Shown one piece after another: positions 48,480 through 61,200 of a stretch of 64,000 bases of DNA (position 1 is its first letter; each line of letters opens with the position of its first letter). Location of the stretch: positions 3,162,001 through 3,226,000 of the forward strand of contig SPDT01000004.1 in the NCBI GenBank assembly GCA_008477525.1. Direction: 5' to 3'. The translations under genes and the position numbers were made by a program. The DNA comes from Hypomyces perniciosus. Lineage: Eukaryota; Ascomycota; Sordariomycetes; Hypocreales; Hypocreaceae. The notes beneath the pieces were generated by a model, which did not search any database, was not told the origin of the DNA, and saw nothing but the letters and a program-made list of their open reading frames with translations.

Positions 48480-48900
48480 CTATATAAAGCTATACGCTCT
48501 ATAGCTATTTATATAGCTGTATAGTATAGTATATCCTTTAATTATAAGAAAAAAACAATATTTTAAGGGATTTAATAACCCTATTAGCTGCATAGTTTTT
48601 ATAAAAAGAGTATTATACTATATATCCTCCAGCTTAATAATACTTTAAGCTACTTATAAGGTTTACATCTAGCTGTAGGTAATAGAGGGTATTTAGCAAC
48701 TTTATCTCTTTATAGTTATTATCTTTATTAAAGATATTAAAAGTAGCTATTCCTATTCCCTTAAAGGTAACAAGGCCCCTGCTAATATAGACAACACCTA
48801 GGTCCCCTTTATTAAATCTATAATCTATAAACCATTTCCTAGAATTAACTATATAAACTATAGATCTAGTATTATATAATAGACTATTTTAAATAAAAAG
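48480..48900 (-). pseudogene. Copia protease remnant
   Basis: On the - strand near 48865 the frame reads Y-I-V-N-S-R-K-W-F-I, placed where Copia proteases have an Asp-Ser-Gly active site (Asp to Asn, Gly to Arg). It is followed by LGVVYISRGLVTFKGIGIAT and, near 48680, YYLQLDVNLISSLKYY, matching the usual L-x-x-V-L-Y-x-P-x-L-x-x-N-L-x-S region. A few stops only. Confidence 0.75.
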
Positions 48901-49127
48901 TCTAAAGGGTTTAGGTTTTTTAAAAGATTTAAAAGGCTTAAAAAGATTAAAAGACTTTTCTCCTTTCTTAGCATTTAGAGTATATAAAAGATCTCGATTA
49001 CTATCTAAACTACTAATAGATTCAGTAAAAGAATCTTTTAATAGCTTTTTTAAGCTATACTCCCCAGTAGCTAGATAATATATACTAGCAAAAGCAGTAT
49101 CCTTTATAGTTTACTTCTAGTTTTATT

Positions 49128-49190
49128 AATTCTAATTCTTTTAATTCTTTTAATTTCTTTAATTCTTTTAATTTCCTTTCCTCTTTTAGG
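49128..49190. repeat. Degenerate TTCTTTTAA-type tandem repeat
   Basis: Short imperfect repeats of the unit AATTCTTTT(AATTTCTTT), about five to six copies. On the Copia sense strand it would encode a Lys-Glu/Arg-Ile run within Gag. Confidence 0.75.
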
Positions 49191-50417
49191 AATTAAAAGC
49201 TGGCTTTTAATTAGGGGACTTAGAAGGCCTTAAGGCCTTATTAACCTTGTATACAGTTAAAGACAGATTCCTAGTCTCTTTTAATATATCTGCCATAAAG
49301 AACTAAATATTGAAACCTTTAGTAGATTGCCTAATAGCTCTGCTAAATCTAATAGTTCCTTTAATTCTTTCAGCCTATTAAAGATAAGTCTTTTCTAAGG
49401 CATTTAAATATTAATTTACTTAATTTAGTATATTAATATTAACCTTTAAAATAGCTAGCTTAGCTAATAAGCTATTAAAAGTAATATTAAATTTAGTTAA
49501 AGATCCTTTATAATTACTGTAATTTAATAAGTGAAATTCCCTATAATGGGAATTTCTTTACAGAGTATTAAAGTAACTATATTATCTCTTTAATGCTAAA
49601 AATGCTTCTTTTAGGCTTTGAATCTAAGTAATAGATGCAGTAGAAATAGCTATTAAACTATCCCTAATTAATATAAATAATAAAGCTTATTTTAAATTAA
49701 ATAAAGAATTAGTAACTATAGGATTTTCTATAAAAGTATAGTAATCTATAGCCCTTAATATAATACTTAAAGACTGTTTCTATTAATTAAAATTATCAAG
49801 GCCTACTAGCTTATAGCTTTCTAGAAAGCTATAAACCTTTTTTAATACCTCTTTAATAAAACTACTATTTAAAGTTGAAATAGTATTTTAGGGTTAAGGA
49901 ATAAATATAAATAAAACCTGGACTAGTATAGGAATAGGAGTAGGAGTTTATATTGGCACTAGTATAAGGGCTGTAGGATTAATTTCTATTAGACTAGTAG
50001 TCTATTAAGATTAAAGACTTAAAATAGCAGCAGCTAGGCTAATTAGAGTATTATTTAGCTAGGTTATAGTATTATTTTAACCCTTAAGCTATGCCTTAAT
50101 AGTCTCAGTAAAAGCCCTCTATACCTAAAGCTTTTATTCTATATTCTACACTTAAATAAATAGATCCCTTTACTGCTAGGGAGAGCTATTATCCTTAATT
50201 AAGGAAATAGGGCTACTAAAAGCCTTAATAAGTCAACTTATACTACTATTAGGCCTATATCCTATTAAAATAGGGAACATATAATATAGTATATATAAAT
50301 CACTAAAACTAGTGAAAATAGTAGCAGTACTACTATAACTGTAATAGTATTTACAGTAGAAGCCTAGGAATAGCTTCTAATAGCCAAAAATCCTAAAAGT
50401 ACTAATATAAGTATTAA

Positions 50418-50549
50418 GATAAGCACTATAAAAACCCGCTATAAGTGCTGTAGTAGCGCTAGGGGAAGTGCTGTAAATACTAGGATAAGCACTATAAAAA
50501 CCTGCTGTAAGTGCTATAGTAGCGCTAAGGGAAGTGCTGTAACCACTAG
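50418..50549. repeat. Two tandem copies of a 66-bp unit in Copia gag
   Basis: Copy 1 is 50418-50483 and copy 2 is 50484-50549; they differ at about six bases, mostly C/T or G/A. On the - strand each encodes a 22-residue unit (YSTSxSATxALxAGFYSAY pattern) in an open frame. The unit is itself built from shorter AAGTGCTGTA-like elements. Confidence 0.88.
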
Positions 50550-50581
50550 AAAAATCCACTAATAAAGACTTAAGGAAAACT

Positions 50582-50598
50582 CTCCCGGGCTCATAACC
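50582..50598 (-). promoter_or_regulatory. Copia primer-binding site matching the anticodon arm of initiator tRNA-Met
   Basis: The sense (-) strand reads GGTTATGAGCCCGGGAG, directly touching the 5' LTR. GGTTATGAGCCC is complementary to GGGCUCAUAACC, the anticodon stem-loop of eukaryotic initiator tRNA-Met (anticodon CAU). Drosophila copia and yeast Ty5 are known to prime from a half-molecule of this tRNA cut in the anticodon loop. The match beyond the first 12 bases depends on the species' tRNA. Confidence 0.78.
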
Positions 50599-51179
50599 TA
50601 TTAAGATAACAAGGTTATACTGAACCTCATTTAAGTGCAGCTTCAAGGAAGGTGTACCTAACGCAGCAATAAGGAAACGACTAAGAGTCTAATTGGGTTA
50701 ACAATAGATAAACAATTGAATTATAACTGAACTAATAGCTAGAAAGCTATAGAATATCTAGTGATATGCGGCTGGTATAGAAGTGAATTGTATAAATAAT
50801 AGCTTTGTCTTCTATAATAGTCCTCCGACTAGATAATAGGAATATAGCGGCAGAATTGGGTTCGTGGCCCTATTCCTATTTTCCGCAAAATTCATTTATA
50901 TAGGAAATCGGCCAAATCGACTTATGGCCATATAAACAGGAAACCATTTTAATTAGATTTTTCACAATAGCCATTATGGCCATTATATTAAGTCTAGGGT
51001 AGGCGGGGTAGCTGGTCTTAGCTCAATTGTTATTGTTGAAGATAACAGAAATTTCCTGACTTACACCGAAGTTCCTCTGGAACTCGGTCCTAGCGTCGGG
51101 CCTAATTCCGGGTCTAGCCAGAATAGGAAGGTTACCTAATTACACAGAAATCCTTGCTTTTTAGCCCTCCTTTTTAATA
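50599..51179 (-). repeat. 5' LTR of Copia
   Basis: 581 bp, + strand TATTAAGATAACAAGG to CCTTTTTAATA. Followed by AAAGT (51180-51184), the target duplication. Slightly better preserved than its partner near the gag side. Confidence 0.93.
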
Positions 51180-51184
51180 AAAGT

Positions 51185-52050
51185 TTACTAATACTATAAA
51201 GATTTAAATAATTAAATTAAATAAATTTAACTTTATTAAATAATATTAACTTTACTAAACTATTTATAATAGGCTTTAAAAATGCATTTACTATAATACC
51301 CTTTATACTACTTAAATAAACTAGTATTAATAAAGCTATTAATAATAGTAATATTAACACTAATAGCAATATTATTAACGCTAGCAGAATAACTAAACTA
51401 TTACTTTAGCGCTAGCTAGCAATTTAATATAATTAAATGCTATATATACCCTATTACTTTACCTTTAAGTCTTTTATAAAGAATATATTGCTAAAAGACT
51501 TTACTTTTATTATAAAAAAGTAAACTATAGCTTTAATAAATACAATAAAACAAAGCAGTTTAATATATACTAAAGCAATCTATATTAAATATAAAATTAA
51601 AACTGCTAAATTTAGCTATATTAGCTATACTTTAACTTAGCAGTACTTTAAGGCTAATAATAAAATAGTTTAGTATAGTATAATAACTAAACTTTAATAG
51701 CGCGCTAATATTACCCGCAATACCTAAATAACCTATAAATCTAGGCTTTAAATAATATACCTTTTCTAAATATTAATAAAGATAATAATAATAATACTGC
51801 CTTATTAACTTTTAATCTATTTTAATTTAATTAGACTTACTTATTAAAAACCTAGATTTAACTTATAAATTAAAGAAAAGATTAACTTTTACTAAAAGTT
51901 ATAAATAAAGGTTAACTGTAAATAAAACTATTATTTTAAAATAAATTTACTACTATTTTTGTAATTAAAAACCTTTTAAATTTAAATTAATAGATAGTAA
52001 ATCCCTTTTAATATAAACTATATTATTTTTTATATATAATATTTATATTA
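51185..52050 (+). pseudogene. Gag region of G3 (poorly resolved)
   Basis: Very AT-rich sequence between the Copia joint and the protease. By position it must be gag. Protein-like fragments occur, but no zinc knuckle could be confirmed and no frame stays open for more than a few dozen codons. Confidence 0.45.
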
Positions 52051-55000
52051 ATATAAAAGCTTTAATAAATAGCGGCTATATACTTTAAACTTTTATTAGC
52101 TATACTTTTATTAAACAATTTCATATTATTATTTAATAACTATTATTTACTAGGAATTTTATATTTATTAATAAAAGTATAGTTAATAAAATTTTAAATT
52201 TCTTTATTATATAAACTATAATTAGCTTTTATGAAAAACTCTACTTTCTTTTTTATTATAAATATCTTTAATAATATACCTATAATCTTTAGCCTTTTAT
52301 AGCTAAGAAAATATAACTTTAATATTAACTAGGAGGAGTTAATTATTATTTTTAAATCCTATTACTATTATAACTACTATCTTTTAAAAAATATAGCCAG
52401 CTTTATATAAGTTTTAATAATAGTTAAAATAAAAAATAACTTTACTAAAGCTAATATAAGGAATATATATTACTAATAACTAATAATTAAAAATGCCTTA
52501 AATAAAGCAGAGCTTAACTTAATTAAATCAAAAACTATATTATATTAATAACTATTAATCAAAAATATTTTAAAAGAAATAAACTATAACTTAATTAAAG
52601 AGGGGGCCTTTAAACTATATATTCTATAAACTTTAATACTAAACCAAGATTACTATATAACCTATAAATATAGTAGAATTAATAATAAAAGAATATAGGT
52701 ATAAATAATCTTAAATTAAATATATATAAAGCTACTGCCTGCCTTTATAATCTATAGTTAATAATACAAAGGGAAACCCTTATTAAAGCTATTACTATTA
52801 CTTTTTAATATATTACTTCTATAAAATTAAATTAAACTCTAAAATTAAAAAATATACTTAAATATAGCAGATATATAAATAATAGCAGCTATAAACTTTA
52901 TTACCTTTTATTAATAATTATATATCCATATAATAAAAGTAACTTAAAAGGAGATTAACTAAACTATTAAAACTAAAAAACTAATACCTACTACTTTACT
53001 AAAGCTTTTAAATAAGTTTTTCTAATAAATATTTATAAAATAAAAAGACTATATTAAAGCAAAAATAATATTATTTAAAAAAATATATAGCTTTATCGAT
53101 AAATGCTATTCTTTAATATAACTAAAAAACATTATAGCTGCTAATATTAAGAAATTTATAGTAGGGAAACTTAAACTTAATAAGCCAGATATCCTAAAAA
53201 AACTGCTATCTTAACTATATAATTTATATAATACCTTCCTATTAAAGACAGTAAATAGGCTTCCCTTATAATAGGCCTAGGATTATAAAATTAAAATACT
53301 ATTAAGAAAAAACTTATTATATTAAAAGAATAGGCTATTTCTACTTAATAAATTATAGGTAATAAGAAAATAGTTAAATAATAACTTAGTGAAAGGATTT
53401 ATCTATAAATTGCAAATATAATATACTACTCCCCTCCTTTTAGCCGCAAAACTAAAAGGCAGTATTTATATCTATTAAAATTACTAAAAGTTAAATAATA
53501 TTACTATTAAATATTAATATTTATTACTATTAATCTAGGAAACCTTTAATGCCTTAAACTATATAAAAGTATATATAAAACTTAATATTATTACTGTATT
53601 TAATAACCTTTATATTATTAAAGGGGATATATAAAAAACAGCGTTTATTATAAAGTTCAGCCTCTTTAAAATATTAATTATACTTTTTAGCCTTTATAAT
53701 ATACTTACTATATTTTAATATTATATTAACTATACTCTCTATAACCTCTTTAACTATATTTATATAATATACTTTAATAATATCTTTATATATTTATTAT
53801 ATTAAAAGGAATACTGAAAATATATATATAAAATAATAGCCTGCCTTTAAAACACTAGCCTTTAGATTAATATTATTAAATATAAGTTTAAGATAATAAA
53901 AATAAAATACTGTAATTTAATTATTACTTTAAAGAGACTAGAAATAAATCCTAAGAAAATTAAAGCTATATTAAACTAGCAATTACTTAAAAGAGTAAAA
54001 GACCTATAAAAGTTATTTAACTTTATAAATTTCTATTACTATTTTATTTAAAAATACTTTAAAATAGCTGCACTATTAAATAAACTTTTAAAATAGGATT
54101 AATTATATATTTAAAGAAAAAAATAGTAAAAAGCCTTTAATTTAATTAAATATACCTTTAAATTAGCTTTAATCTTAGCCCTTTTTAACTATAATAAATA
54201 AATAGTCTTTAAAACTAATACCTTTAACTAGGCATTAAGTAGTATTTTATTGCAGTATAATAAAAAGGGCATTTTATACTTTATTATATTTTTTTCTATA
54301 AAGTATAACGCTTAAAAATGCAATTATAAAATTTATAATAAAAAACTTTTAGCTATTATCAAAGTAATAAAAGAATAGCGCCTAAAATTATAAAACTTAT
54401 AAGAGTTTAATATTATTATAAACTATAAAAACCTTAAATATTTTACTTTAATAAAAGCCTTAAACTAGCAGTAAGTTTAATAGTCTAAATTCCTTTCTAG
54501 CTTTAACTTCTATATTATTTATTAACCTAGCTTTAAGGCTATAAAGCTTAATACTTTAAGTAGAAAAATGGAAAATAAACCTATAAAATTAGACCCCTTT
54601 AACGACTAAATTAAAAACAGGCAATATACTATCCTCCTATAAAGTTCTTTTAGCTTTAAAGCTTAAGCGATATTCTAAAAAAAGGTCTTATTAAATATTA
54701 AACTGTCTATAAAGGCTGCCCCTATAGCTATAATAATATTAGCAGAAAATAAACTAATTAACAATTTAATTACAGTAATATATAAATAAAATACTATAGT
54801 AAAAGAAATAATAACTGTGCTTTAAACCGTTAATATCTACTAATAGCTAAAACAGCTTTATAAAGAACTCTGGATTATAATATATAACTACTAAATAAAT
54901 AATTAATAAAATTTACTACTAAAAGTAGCTTTTTATTTCCCTTAATAATAAACTTTAAATATAAATCTTATTTAAAAGCTATTTAAGTAGGCTAGCTAAA

Positions 55001-56310
55001 TACTTAGGTAAGTTTAAAACTTTAAACTTTATTAGCTAAATATACTAATAGCTATAGATCTTAAAAGATATTAAAGTATTTATATAAGCCTGTAAACTAT
55101 ATATTAAAATAAAGGCTTTACAATCCTTACTATATAACTTCCTTTAACTATTACTAGTTTTATTTTATATATAGTTAAATATCTTTATTAACTATATTAT
55201 ACTACTGCCTAAATCCTATTAATATAATATTATTTATAAGTATTTACTAGTAATAGTCTACTGCTTTATAAAAATATATTATTTTATACCTATTACTTTA
55301 CTATTAATAAAAGAATTGGCTAATATATTTATTAATAGGATTTACTGCCTTTATAGTATACTTAATAATATTATATTAGACTATAGTATATAGTTTATAT
55401 TAAAATTCTAAAAATAACTTTTAAAGTAATTAAAAGTTATATTAAAATAATTATTAGCCTTTTACTTTAAAACTAATAGCTAAACTAAAACAATTAATAT
55501 AAATATAAAATAATACCTATAAGCTTTTATTAACTTTTACTAAAATAATTAAGCTTATTGGCTTTTATTAGCTGAATTTACTATAAATAATATAATATTT
55601 AAAACTACTAGTATATTATTATTTTTTGCTAATTATAGTTTTAACCTTTATTTAAGGATAAAGCCTTTATAACCTTACCTACTAAACCTCTTTATAGTAA
55701 AGAAAAAGAGTTTTTCTACGCTAATACTATTACTAAGCGATTTAAATATATTATTATATAGCTAAAAGCCTTTATTAAAGCCTTAAAAAGAAAATATAAA
55801 GAAAATGCAAATATATAAAAAAAGGTATTACTAGTCTATGTTATTAGGCAGGAAGTTTTTATTAATATATAGAATATAAAGATTAACTAGCTAATAAAGA
55901 AGCTAGATTATAAATAGGCAGGGCTTTATATAATAATTAAAGTATACCTATAAGCCTATACTGTTAGCCTGCTGGAAAGTATAAAGATTTTCCTAGTTTT
56001 ATATAACTTTATTTTGCAATTTAAGATAGCTACTTTACTGCATTTTAAGTAAAAGATAATTAATAAAGTTAAGTTAAGGAATATTTAAGGCAGAATATTA
56101 AAAAGAGAAGATAGTATAGATAAAGTATAGGAGAAATAAGAGTTTAAAGTACTTTTAAATTATTATAATAATAATAGATTTTACTACTTTATTAAATAGA
56201 AATACTATACTGTTATATAGTAACTAGTTAAAGACTTATAAGGCTAAAAGAGGGTAATATAAAACTTTTATAAAAGAAACTTAAAAAAGCTAGGCCTATT
56301 ATAATAGGCA
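52051..56310 (+). pseudogene. Pol of G3: protease, RT, RNase H, integrase, chromodomain
   Basis: Protease at 52058-52110 reads A-L-I-N-S-G-Y, with active-site Asp now Asn. RT begins near 53260 (D-Y-K-I-K-I-L-L, then V-I-R-K, N-N-N-L-V-K-G-F-I). It passes I-K-L-N-I-I-T-V-F near 53580. Its active site near 53764 reads Y-F-N-N-I-F-I-Y in place of the Asp pair. RNase H at about 54210-54570 includes F-F-L-stop-S and L-L-A-I-I-K-type motifs. Integrase core lies at about 55220-55560 (for example A-F-I-N-F-H/Y near 55530). The chromodomain at 56117-56300 reads N-Y-Y-N-N-N-R-F-Y-Y-F-I-K-stop-K-Y-Y, then L-V-K-D-L. About 1,400 codons, normal for the family. Confidence 0.82.
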
Positions 56311-56545
56311 CTAAAAGGAATTATAAAACAGGAAAAAAAGGAAATAGCTAGAAAGAAACTAATACCTGCAAAGTGTTAACTAAAGCCTATACTGCGCTAA
56401 AGCCTATAACTAAACTATATATTATTAACACTAAAAACTATATAATTCGCCCTATTTACCTTTAGATTAAAAGTATTAAAATAGATTACCTGGAATTTTG
56501 ATTTATATAAATAATATAGCTATTTGCGGCTAAATAGTGTAATAA

Positions 56546-56695
56546 AAAGGGGGGGTATTATTACAGTATTAACTATAACGCGATATTAATGCCCTGTTAT
56601 ATGAGCCCTGGTTATATAACTAGGCCCTAATATATTCCTAGCTATAGCTTTCTATAGAGCCTTAAGGCTTTCTCGCTCTCTATAGTATAATAACA
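56546..56695 (+). repeat. Polypurine tract and short 3' LTR of G3 (end inferred)
   Basis: The purine tract AAAAAGGGGGGG (56544-56555) is followed by TATTACAGTATTAAC (LTR start at about 56559). The likely end is ATAATAACA at 56695, giving an LTR of only about 137 bp, because from about 56704 the sequence already reads as G4 coding frame. An 18-bp near-palindrome, CCTGGTTATATAACTAGG, lies at 56607-56624. The partner LTR is outside the window, so the end is not proven. Confidence 0.5.
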
Positions 56696-56877
56696 ATATT
56701 TGCCTTAACCTGCCTTTCTATACTATAATAACTTCTTTTTATAACTAGTAAATAAACTTCCTTTTAAGAGATTATAAAACTATAAAATTAAACTTTTATT
56801 AAAAAAGGAATTATTAGATTAAAAAAACTATTTAATATTATTAAATAAACTTTAAGTTATAAGACAATAGTTAAATA
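56696..56877 (+). pseudogene. G4 Gypsy pol: N-terminal edge of RT
   Basis: Reads in one frame F-Y-T-I-I-T-S-F-Y-N, L-L-R-D-Y-K-T-I-K-L-N, then K-K-E-L-L-D-stop-K-N-Y-L-I-L-L-N-K-L-stop-V-I-R-Q-stop-L-N-K. This is the region just upstream of the first RT motif in Gypsy elements. The frame continues exactly across H2 into 62298 (N-L-A-I-R-F-I-K-E-F). The upstream half of G4 lies outside the window. Confidence 0.72.
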
Positions 56878-57103
56878 TATTACAGGCTAGGCTATATCTC
56901 CTAGAATCACAACTATGCCGAATCCGGAAATACAACCAATACTAGACTGCTTACTTAATTAGGAAACCATGTCGGCCATAACCCTATATATACAACTATA
57001 TAACATATATATAGCTAATATAAAGCTTCTTTCCTTCAGCTATAGATAAACAATATAGAGGTGCCCTAACTATATACTTTCCAGTTAAGCTATACCCATT
57101 ATA
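56878..57103 (+). repeat. 5' LTR of H2
   Basis: 226 bp, from TATTACAGGCTAGG to CCCATTATA. More mutated than the 3' copy. The sequence after it (TATTTATAGCTTAGC) does not start with TGG, so no standard tRNA primer site is evident. Confidence 0.92.
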
Positions 57104-57215
57104 TATTTATAGCTTAGCTACTACCTAGCCAATAAATAACAGAACTCTTACTGTAAAAGGAAAATAGCGAATTTCAGAGACTAAGCCTTTAAAGGCAATA
57201 ATATATAGTCGCAGA

Positions 57216-58260
57216 TCAAGCAAGCTGTTTTACTTTTACAGGAATAAATAGCTGTATTAATAAAAAAGCTAGACTTTATAGCATTAGCGACTTAAAGGCT
57301 AAATAGCTAGGAAAATAAAATATTATTCCTTTTGCAACTTAAATAAAAACCCGCGCAGGCTGCAACTATAAAGCCTGCATTAACCTCTATAATAGAGTTT
57401 ATATAAGCTTTTAAGGTTAAAAGGAAGCTACTCTTTAACCTATTTAAATTCTTAAGAAAGTAAAAGGAGTATACTATATAAATATAAAATATATACGAAA
57501 AGCTTAAACTTAATAAAAAGTTCTATAACAGTAATAGAAAACAGTAATACTTTATTAACTTTTATTTAAATACTATATTTAAACAGGTAATTGCTACTTT
57601 TTATATATTAAAAGGAATTAATAGGAACTATAACCTAGTAGAATTTATATAATACCTAGACTATATCTATAAAGATTAAAGACTTTAGAACTAAGCTGTA
57701 TAAAAGCTGCGCACTTTTAAGTAAAGAGATAAAACTTTGCTTTTATTTTTCTTTCCCCGCTTTAAATAAAAGCTCTTTAAGGCAGGCGGCGATAATTAGG
57801 CTAACTAAGCTAAGATTATCTTCTTTAAAGGAGCGTTATCTCTAGAACTACAATTCCGCTTAATAATAGTAGACTTACTGCTTACTTATAGTAAATAGCT
57901 TACTAAAGTCTAGGATATCGCTAGCTATATTAAACAATTAAATCTAAACTAATAGAATATAGGAGCCGCCTTAATAGGCTACTTTTAGCAGAAAGAATAT
58001 AATAAGCTTTAACTATATTATACTTTAAAGGACTATATATAAGCAGTTAATAAGGAGGGCAATACCTGGATAAAGGGCGTAAACTATATAAAGAACTAGC
58101 GCCGATATAGCTCCTTAGTAAGCAAGGCAGACACTGCCTAAAAGGCTATATATTACTGTTATAGGAAAGAGGGATATATTGCCTAGTTTTGCAAAAAAGG
58201 CTATAAAGCCTAGGCGCATTAAATCTAAATCGCTAACAGTAAGTCTAATAATAATAATTA
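57216..58260 (+). pseudogene. Gag of H2
   Basis: Collinear with 6643-7690 of H1. The zinc knuckle at about 58148-58190 reads Y-Y-C-Y-R-K-E-G-Y-I-A-stop-F-C; it keeps the final Cys and a different upstream Cys from H1. Read together, the two copies support a C-X2-C-X4-H-X4-C knuckle. The start codon is not certain. The leader 57104-57215 is non-coding. Confidence 0.7.
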
Positions 58261-61200
58261 ATATACTAATAGTAAGGAAAACAGTAACTTTAATAATAAA
58301 TTAAAAGATTAGCTTTAATGTAAAGTTAAGTATTAAAGCCTATAAAAAAAGAATTAAAGGGATAAAAAGAGTTTAAAAAGTAAATAACTAGTAAATTAGT
58401 AATATTATAAGCTAAAATAAAGAATATATTTATTATAATACTATTTAATACTAGCTATAACCTTTATACTATTATAAACTCCTCCTTTACTTAAAAATTA
58501 TATTTACTATAAATTAAAATTATTAAAAGGAAAATTAAAATATTTATTAAGATCTATAAAAAGGTAGAAACCAGCTATATTACTATTATTTACCTAAATC
58601 TATACAGCTATATTAAATGTTAATACACCTATATAATAGATAAATTAAATTATAACCTAATCTTTAATAAGCTTTAGGCTAAGGCTAATTAGGTAGTATA
58701 TAATGCAGCTAAAAAGGAAGTTAACTATAAAAAAGCCAGCCTATAACTATAATTTATAAATAAAGAGGAGCCTGGGAATATTAAGGCTATACAAAAAGCC
58801 TAGCTTATACTAGCTTTAATATTATAAGCAGAATACTACTGTATTAAAAGAAACAGTAAAAAGGAAATATACTTTTTTTAAGCTATTAGCTTATCCGATA
58901 TTAAAAAAGCACTTTAGCCTAAAAAACCTATAAATCCCTAGGAATATATCCCCCTTAAACTATATAAAGAGTTCTATTTGCTATTCTTTATAAAAGAAGC
59001 TATTAAGCTTTTATTACACTGCCTTAAAATTAATTTACAGATTTCCTTAAAAGCTAATAAATACAGTAAAAAACCAAAACTCCTTTAAGGCCCCCTTTAT
59101 AGTATATTACGCGAGGAACTATGAATATTATAAAAGACCCTCCTTGACTTACTTAATAAAGGATTTATTCAAGCTAGCAGCTTAGCTGCTGCAGCCTCTG
59201 TCTTTTTTATTTAGAAACCTAGAAAAGGAATTCGCTTTTATATAGACTATTGCGCCTTAAACGCAACAACGCAATAAAATCGCTACCCCCTCCCCCTTTT
59301 TTCCAAAACCCTTAATAGCTTAATAAAAGCAAAGTGGTTTATAAAGCTAGATATAATAGCTGCATTCTATAAAATTAAGGTTATAAAAAGAAAAGAATAT
59401 AAAACTGTATTTTATATATACTATAGCCTATATAAATAGCGGGTAGTTCTATTTAGATTTACTGGCGCACTAGCAGTATTTTAATAATATATTAACTAAA
59501 TACTATACCCCTTTTTAAACGACTTTACATCTATATACCTTAACAATATCCTAATCTATACTAATAGGTTATAAAAAGATTATATAAAAAAGGTTTAGCG
59601 AGTTTTATATACCCTCGCTAATACTAGGCTATACCTAGATCCTAAAAAGTACGCGTTTATATAAAAAGAAATTAAATACTTTAGGTTTATTATATATACT
59701 AGTAAAAGAATTGCCTATAACCTTAAAAAACAGTAAGCTATTAGCGAATAACAGGCATTTATAATAGTAATACAAGTCTAAAGCTTCCTTGGCTTTACTA
59801 ATTATTACTAGATATTTATCCCTAGGTTCTCTTAAATAGCCTACCTGCTTATAAGGTTAATTAAAAAAAGGACCCCCTTTTAATAGAAAGGTATAGAAAA
59901 AGCAGCCTTTTAAAAGCTTAAATGCCTTTTTATTAAAGCCCCTATATTATAAGCTTAAAATCCTATAAAATATACCTTTATTAAAGTAGACTGTTTAAGA
60001 TATACTTTAAAAGGAGTCCTTTTATAAGAGAATAAAAAGGGAGAACGTTATACTATAGCTTACTATTTATAAAAGCTAAGCCCTGCTAAATATAACTATC
60101 TTATCTATAATAAGGAAATGCTGGCAGTAATTTACTGTTTAGAAAAGTAAAGAGTAAAGCTATATAGCTGCGACCCCTTTATAGTTATTTCAGACTATAA
60201 GAACTTACAGTTCTTTATAATGCGCAGGAAACTCTTTAAATGATAGACGCGCTAGGTAGAGTTCCTTTCCTAGTTTGATTTTATAATCTAATATAAGCTA
60301 GGCAGCGAGGCAGCCGCTTCCAATGCATTAAGCCGCAGGGAATAAAACCTTCTATTTAATAAAGGCAATAAACGCAAACTAAGCCGCTATATATAACTTA
60401 TCCTAGCTGCACTAGCAATATAGAGATTTAAAGATAGCAATATTAATCTCCCTTTAATGTATATATTTAATAGAAATAAGGAACTATAAGACCTATAAAA
60501 CCTAATAATTTAAAAGGACCTAGTATATTAATAGGTATATACTGCAGTTAGAAAAAAAAAGCGCTCTCTCTTTATAGACCTTTAATTTAAAGTATAGATA
60601 TTAGAATATATAATTAATAAGGAATAGAGATTAATGTTCTAAGACTATATTTAGGTACTAGCTATAATTAAAGAAAAAGGCGAAATACTGTATACTTATA
60701 TTATATAAGCAAAATATAATACTATAGTTTTAGGTTACCTAGGTTATAATAGAACTTTAACTATTATTTCTTATAGGTTTTTTTAGCTAGGAATTAATAG
60801 TATAGTTTAATAATTCTTCTGCAATTATAGTATATATAAAAAAGGAAAAGTATAGAGAAGCTATAAGTAAAGACTCTTTAAACTACTATTTATTCTTTAG
60901 TATATCTGCAGCGACTTAACTATAGACTTTATAGTTAACTTACTACTTATAGGATTAATATAAATATAATACCTTTAAGTTATTATTAACTAGCTTATTA
61001 AAAATATTACCTTTAAAGTAATAGAGAGTATAAAGGTAGAAGTATATATAAAAAGGTTCCTTTAATACTATTATTAGTTCTATAAAATACTTTAGTTTAT
61101 AGTTAGCGATTAAGGATTTAATTAAACTAGCCGCTTTTAAAGAGTTTTCTGTAAACTAGCAGGAACCTAGTAATGCCTAAGCACAGTATATTACCTATAG

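Larger units (their letters stand above)
48901..50580 (-). pseudogene. Copia gag region
   Basis: From just after the primer site to the protease on the - strand. The central part (about 49500-49270) reads KINxQVNQYLNALEKTYLQQ-like Gag sequence, ending with N-I-Q-F-F-M-A-D-I-L-K-E-T. A Lys/Ile/Arg-rich low-complexity stretch follows at 49128-49190. A 66-bp tandem repeat (50418-50549) lies in its N-terminal region. The start codon is not certain: the open frame there continues upstream into the LTR (to 50646). No zinc knuckle found. Confidence 0.6.
24711..51179 (-). mobile_element. Complete Ty1/Copia element, split by Gypsy element C
   Basis: LTRs at 24711-25291 and 50599-51179 (both 581 bp) with target duplication AAAGT at 24706-24710 and 51180-51184. 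Without the insert (26277-46135 plus one ATAC copy) the element is about 6.6 kb, a normal Copia length. On the - strand the order is gag, protease, integrase, RT, RNase H, which is the Copia order (integrase before RT). The primer site lies inside the right LTR and the polypurine tract inside the left LTR. Confidence 0.93.
51180..56695 (+). mobile_element. Chromodomain Ty3/Gypsy element G3, main part
   Basis: Continuation of the fragment at 24427-24710 beyond Copia. Order on the + strand: gag region, protease, RT, RNase H, integrase, chromodomain, polypurine tract and LTR start. It is more AT-rich than the other elements, consistent with being older. Its LTR abuts sequence that reads as G4 RT, so G3 inserted into G4. 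Confidence 0.82.
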
